Below, one piece after another: positions 16,067 to 17,152 of a stretch of 17,152 nucleotides of DNA; position 1 is the first letter of the stretch, and every line of letters begins with the position of its first letter. The notes below the pieces were generated by a model, which saw only the letters and a program-made list of their open reading frames with translations, did not search any database and had not been told where the DNA came from. This DNA comes from XN24 sp047921455 (lineage in GTDB: Bacteria; Pseudomonadota; Gammaproteobacteria; Steroidobacterales; XN24), in contig JBLRWC010000047.1 of NCBI GenBank assembly GCA_047921455.1, positions 1 to 17,152 on the forward strand, written 5' to 3'. The position numbers and the translations under genes were made by a program.

Positions 16067-16987
16067 ATGCCCGATCGTTCTATAAATGACCTGCTTTCCG
16101 ACTTCCTGGTCCAGTCGCGCGTAAATGCCAGCGTGTTTGCGACCCCAAGCGTCTGCGGCGCATGGCGCATCAACACCACCGGTATGCACCGCCTCGGCTT
16201 TCATCTCGTTGCGCGGGGCACGTGCTGGCTTCATATGCGGGGATTTGCCGCACCCGAGGCACTGCGAGCCGGTGATCTGCTGGTGGTACGCGGCGACCAC
16301 TGGCATCTGCTCAGCCCCGAGGTTGAACTCGACGGGGAGGACATGCTGCTGCCCGAGGGTGGCAGCGGCCGGCGTACCGACCTGATCTGCGGCAGCATCT
16401 CGTTCCCCGATTCCATGGCCGAGGCGCTGCTGAATTCCTTGCCGCAGCTCGTCCTTTTGCGCACCGGCGAGGGCGAAACGGATACTCGCCTCGAAACGCT
16501 GGCTCGTCTCATGGCCATCGAGGCCCGGTCGGCCGACAGCGGACGGCAAGTCGTGCTCGATCGCCTCGCGGACATATTGCTCGTCATGGTGCTGCGCCAT
16601 GTCATGGCGCGCGGACTGGTGCGCAGCGGCTTGCTGGCGGCACTTGCGGACCCGCGCTTGTCCCGCGCGCTGGCGGCGCTGCACCAGGAGCCTGGCGCCG
16701 CATGGACGTTGGCCGGGCTGGCGGAATGCGCTGGAATGGCGCGGACTGCGTTTGCACAGCGCTTTGCGGCGATCATGGGCGACACACCGATGAATTACCT
16801 GGCCACCTGGCGGATGCAACAGGCCGACCGCCTGCTTCGCGATCGCAGGCTGTCGGTGGCCCAGGTGGCCGAGCAGCTGGGCTACTCGACCGAGGCCGCT
16901 TTCCGGCGGGCTTTCAAGCGCATTCGCGGGGTAGGTCCCGGCGAAGTTCGGCGTATAAGGGGTCGCGGCCCTCCGGTAAACTGGTGA
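16067..16987 (+). CDS. AraC-family transcriptional regulator (cupin N-terminal domain)
   Basis: The 306-residue product has an N-terminal cupin-like ligand domain (about 1-190, with RLGFHLVARGTCWLHM and LRAGDLLVVRGDHWH). The C-terminal AraC DNA-binding domain (about 205-297) has a first helix-turn-helix near residue 213 (WTLAGLAECAGMARTAF), the linker PMNYLATWRMQQADRLL and a second helix-turn-helix (VAEQLGYSTEAAFRRAFKR). It diverges from the CMD/AhpD-like gene, an arrangement common for this subgroup of regulators, and probably controls it. The inducer is unknown. The ribosome binding site is weak. Confidence 0.9.
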   Translation: MPDRSINDLLSDFLVQSRVNASVFATPSVCGAWRINTTGMHRLGFHLVARGTCWLHMRGFAAPEALRAGDLLVVRGDHWHLLSPEVELDGEDMLLPEGGSGRRTDLICGSISFPDSMAEALLNSLPQLVLLRTGEGETDTRLETLARLMAIEARSADSGRQVVLDRLADILLVMVLRHVMARGLVRSGLLAALADPRLSRALAALHQEPGAAWTLAGLAECAGMARTAFAQRFAAIMGDTPMNYLATWRMQQADRLLRDRRLSVAQVAEQLGYSTEAAFRRAFKRIRGVGPGEVRRIRGRGPPVNW

Positions 16988-17142
16988 TCTCGTGAAATCG
17001 AATTCCTCTATCACGGTATACCAGGCCTGCAATCACCACTAGCGTGCCGATCGCCGCCAGTTCATCGACCGTCAAATCTGCGGAGATCCTGGTCACACCC
17101 TAGCCCGGATTATTCATGAAAGTCTGGTGAAGGGGTAAAAGA

Positions 17143-17152
17143 AAAGCCCCGA
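17143..17152. terminator. Possible left half of a bidirectional terminator at window end
   Basis: The last bases, AAAGCCCCGA, look like the left arm of an A-tract/GC-stem terminator whose right arm would lie beyond the window. From 16988 to here I find no convincing gene. A GGGG at 17132-17135 could pair with CCCC at 17147-17150, but the stem is short. Very tentative. Confidence 0.2.

Noticed and set aside
16914..17096. A 60-codon minus-strand frame starting with GTG
   Set aside because: It overlaps the end of the AraC-type gene by 74 bases, has no properly spaced ribosome binding site and matches no family I recognise.

Overview
This is a GC-rich stretch of proteobacterial chromosome. Most starts are ATG or GTG, genes are tightly packed, and many reading frames overlap by 1-4 bases. 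Sulfate-type ABC transport, a PagL-type outer-membrane enzyme and an ornithine-lipid-type acyltransferase fusion point to a Gram-negative bacterium, probably a gammaproteobacterium; the genus cannot be read from the sequence. A run of exactly 100 N at 11450-11549 shows a draft assembly or metagenome scaffold, so the order across that point is an assembly statement.

Left edge (1-1530, minus strand): a flavoprotein-like oxidoreductase that has lost its N-terminal FAD-binding Rossmann segment. Its stop codon overlaps the start of a secreted protein that runs off the window.

Centre (1519-11398, plus strand): one long, probably single-transcript operon. A direct repeat of TTGTCACCA with an 11-bp period (Pho-box-like geometry) lies in front of a sulfate-binding protein, two sulfate permeases (CysT, CysW) and the ATPase CysA. 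Next comes an unusual 559-residue protein: an ABC-ATPase-like half with ruined catalytic motifs and no helical subdomain, a TOBE-like part, and a C-terminal alpha/beta domain that looks like a universal stress protein. A HAMP-PAS histidine kinase, an OmpR/PhoB-type response regulator and a full-length ChrA-type chromate transporter follow. The layout resembles PstSCAB-PhoU-PhoR-PhoB, with sulfate components in place of phosphate ones. I propose a self-contained oxyanion transport-sensing-efflux module in which the dead ATPase passes transporter state to the kinase. This is the most interesting part of the window, and the signalling role is inference.

After the gap (11879-15331, plus strand): a lipid A deacylase-like outer-membrane protein (PagL family, catalytic H/S/E intact), a PlsC-GNAT fusion of the OlsF type (ornithine-lipid synthesis), a DinB-fold protein and a secreted YHS-domain protein. 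The first two suggest an envelope lipid remodelling group; the roles of the last two are unknown.

Right edge (15401-17152): a carboxymuconolactone decarboxylase/AhpD-like protein (minus) diverges from an AraC-type regulator (plus). A perfect 6-5-6 inverted repeat lies just before the regulator start. No tRNA, rRNA, CRISPR array or complete insertion sequence was seen.
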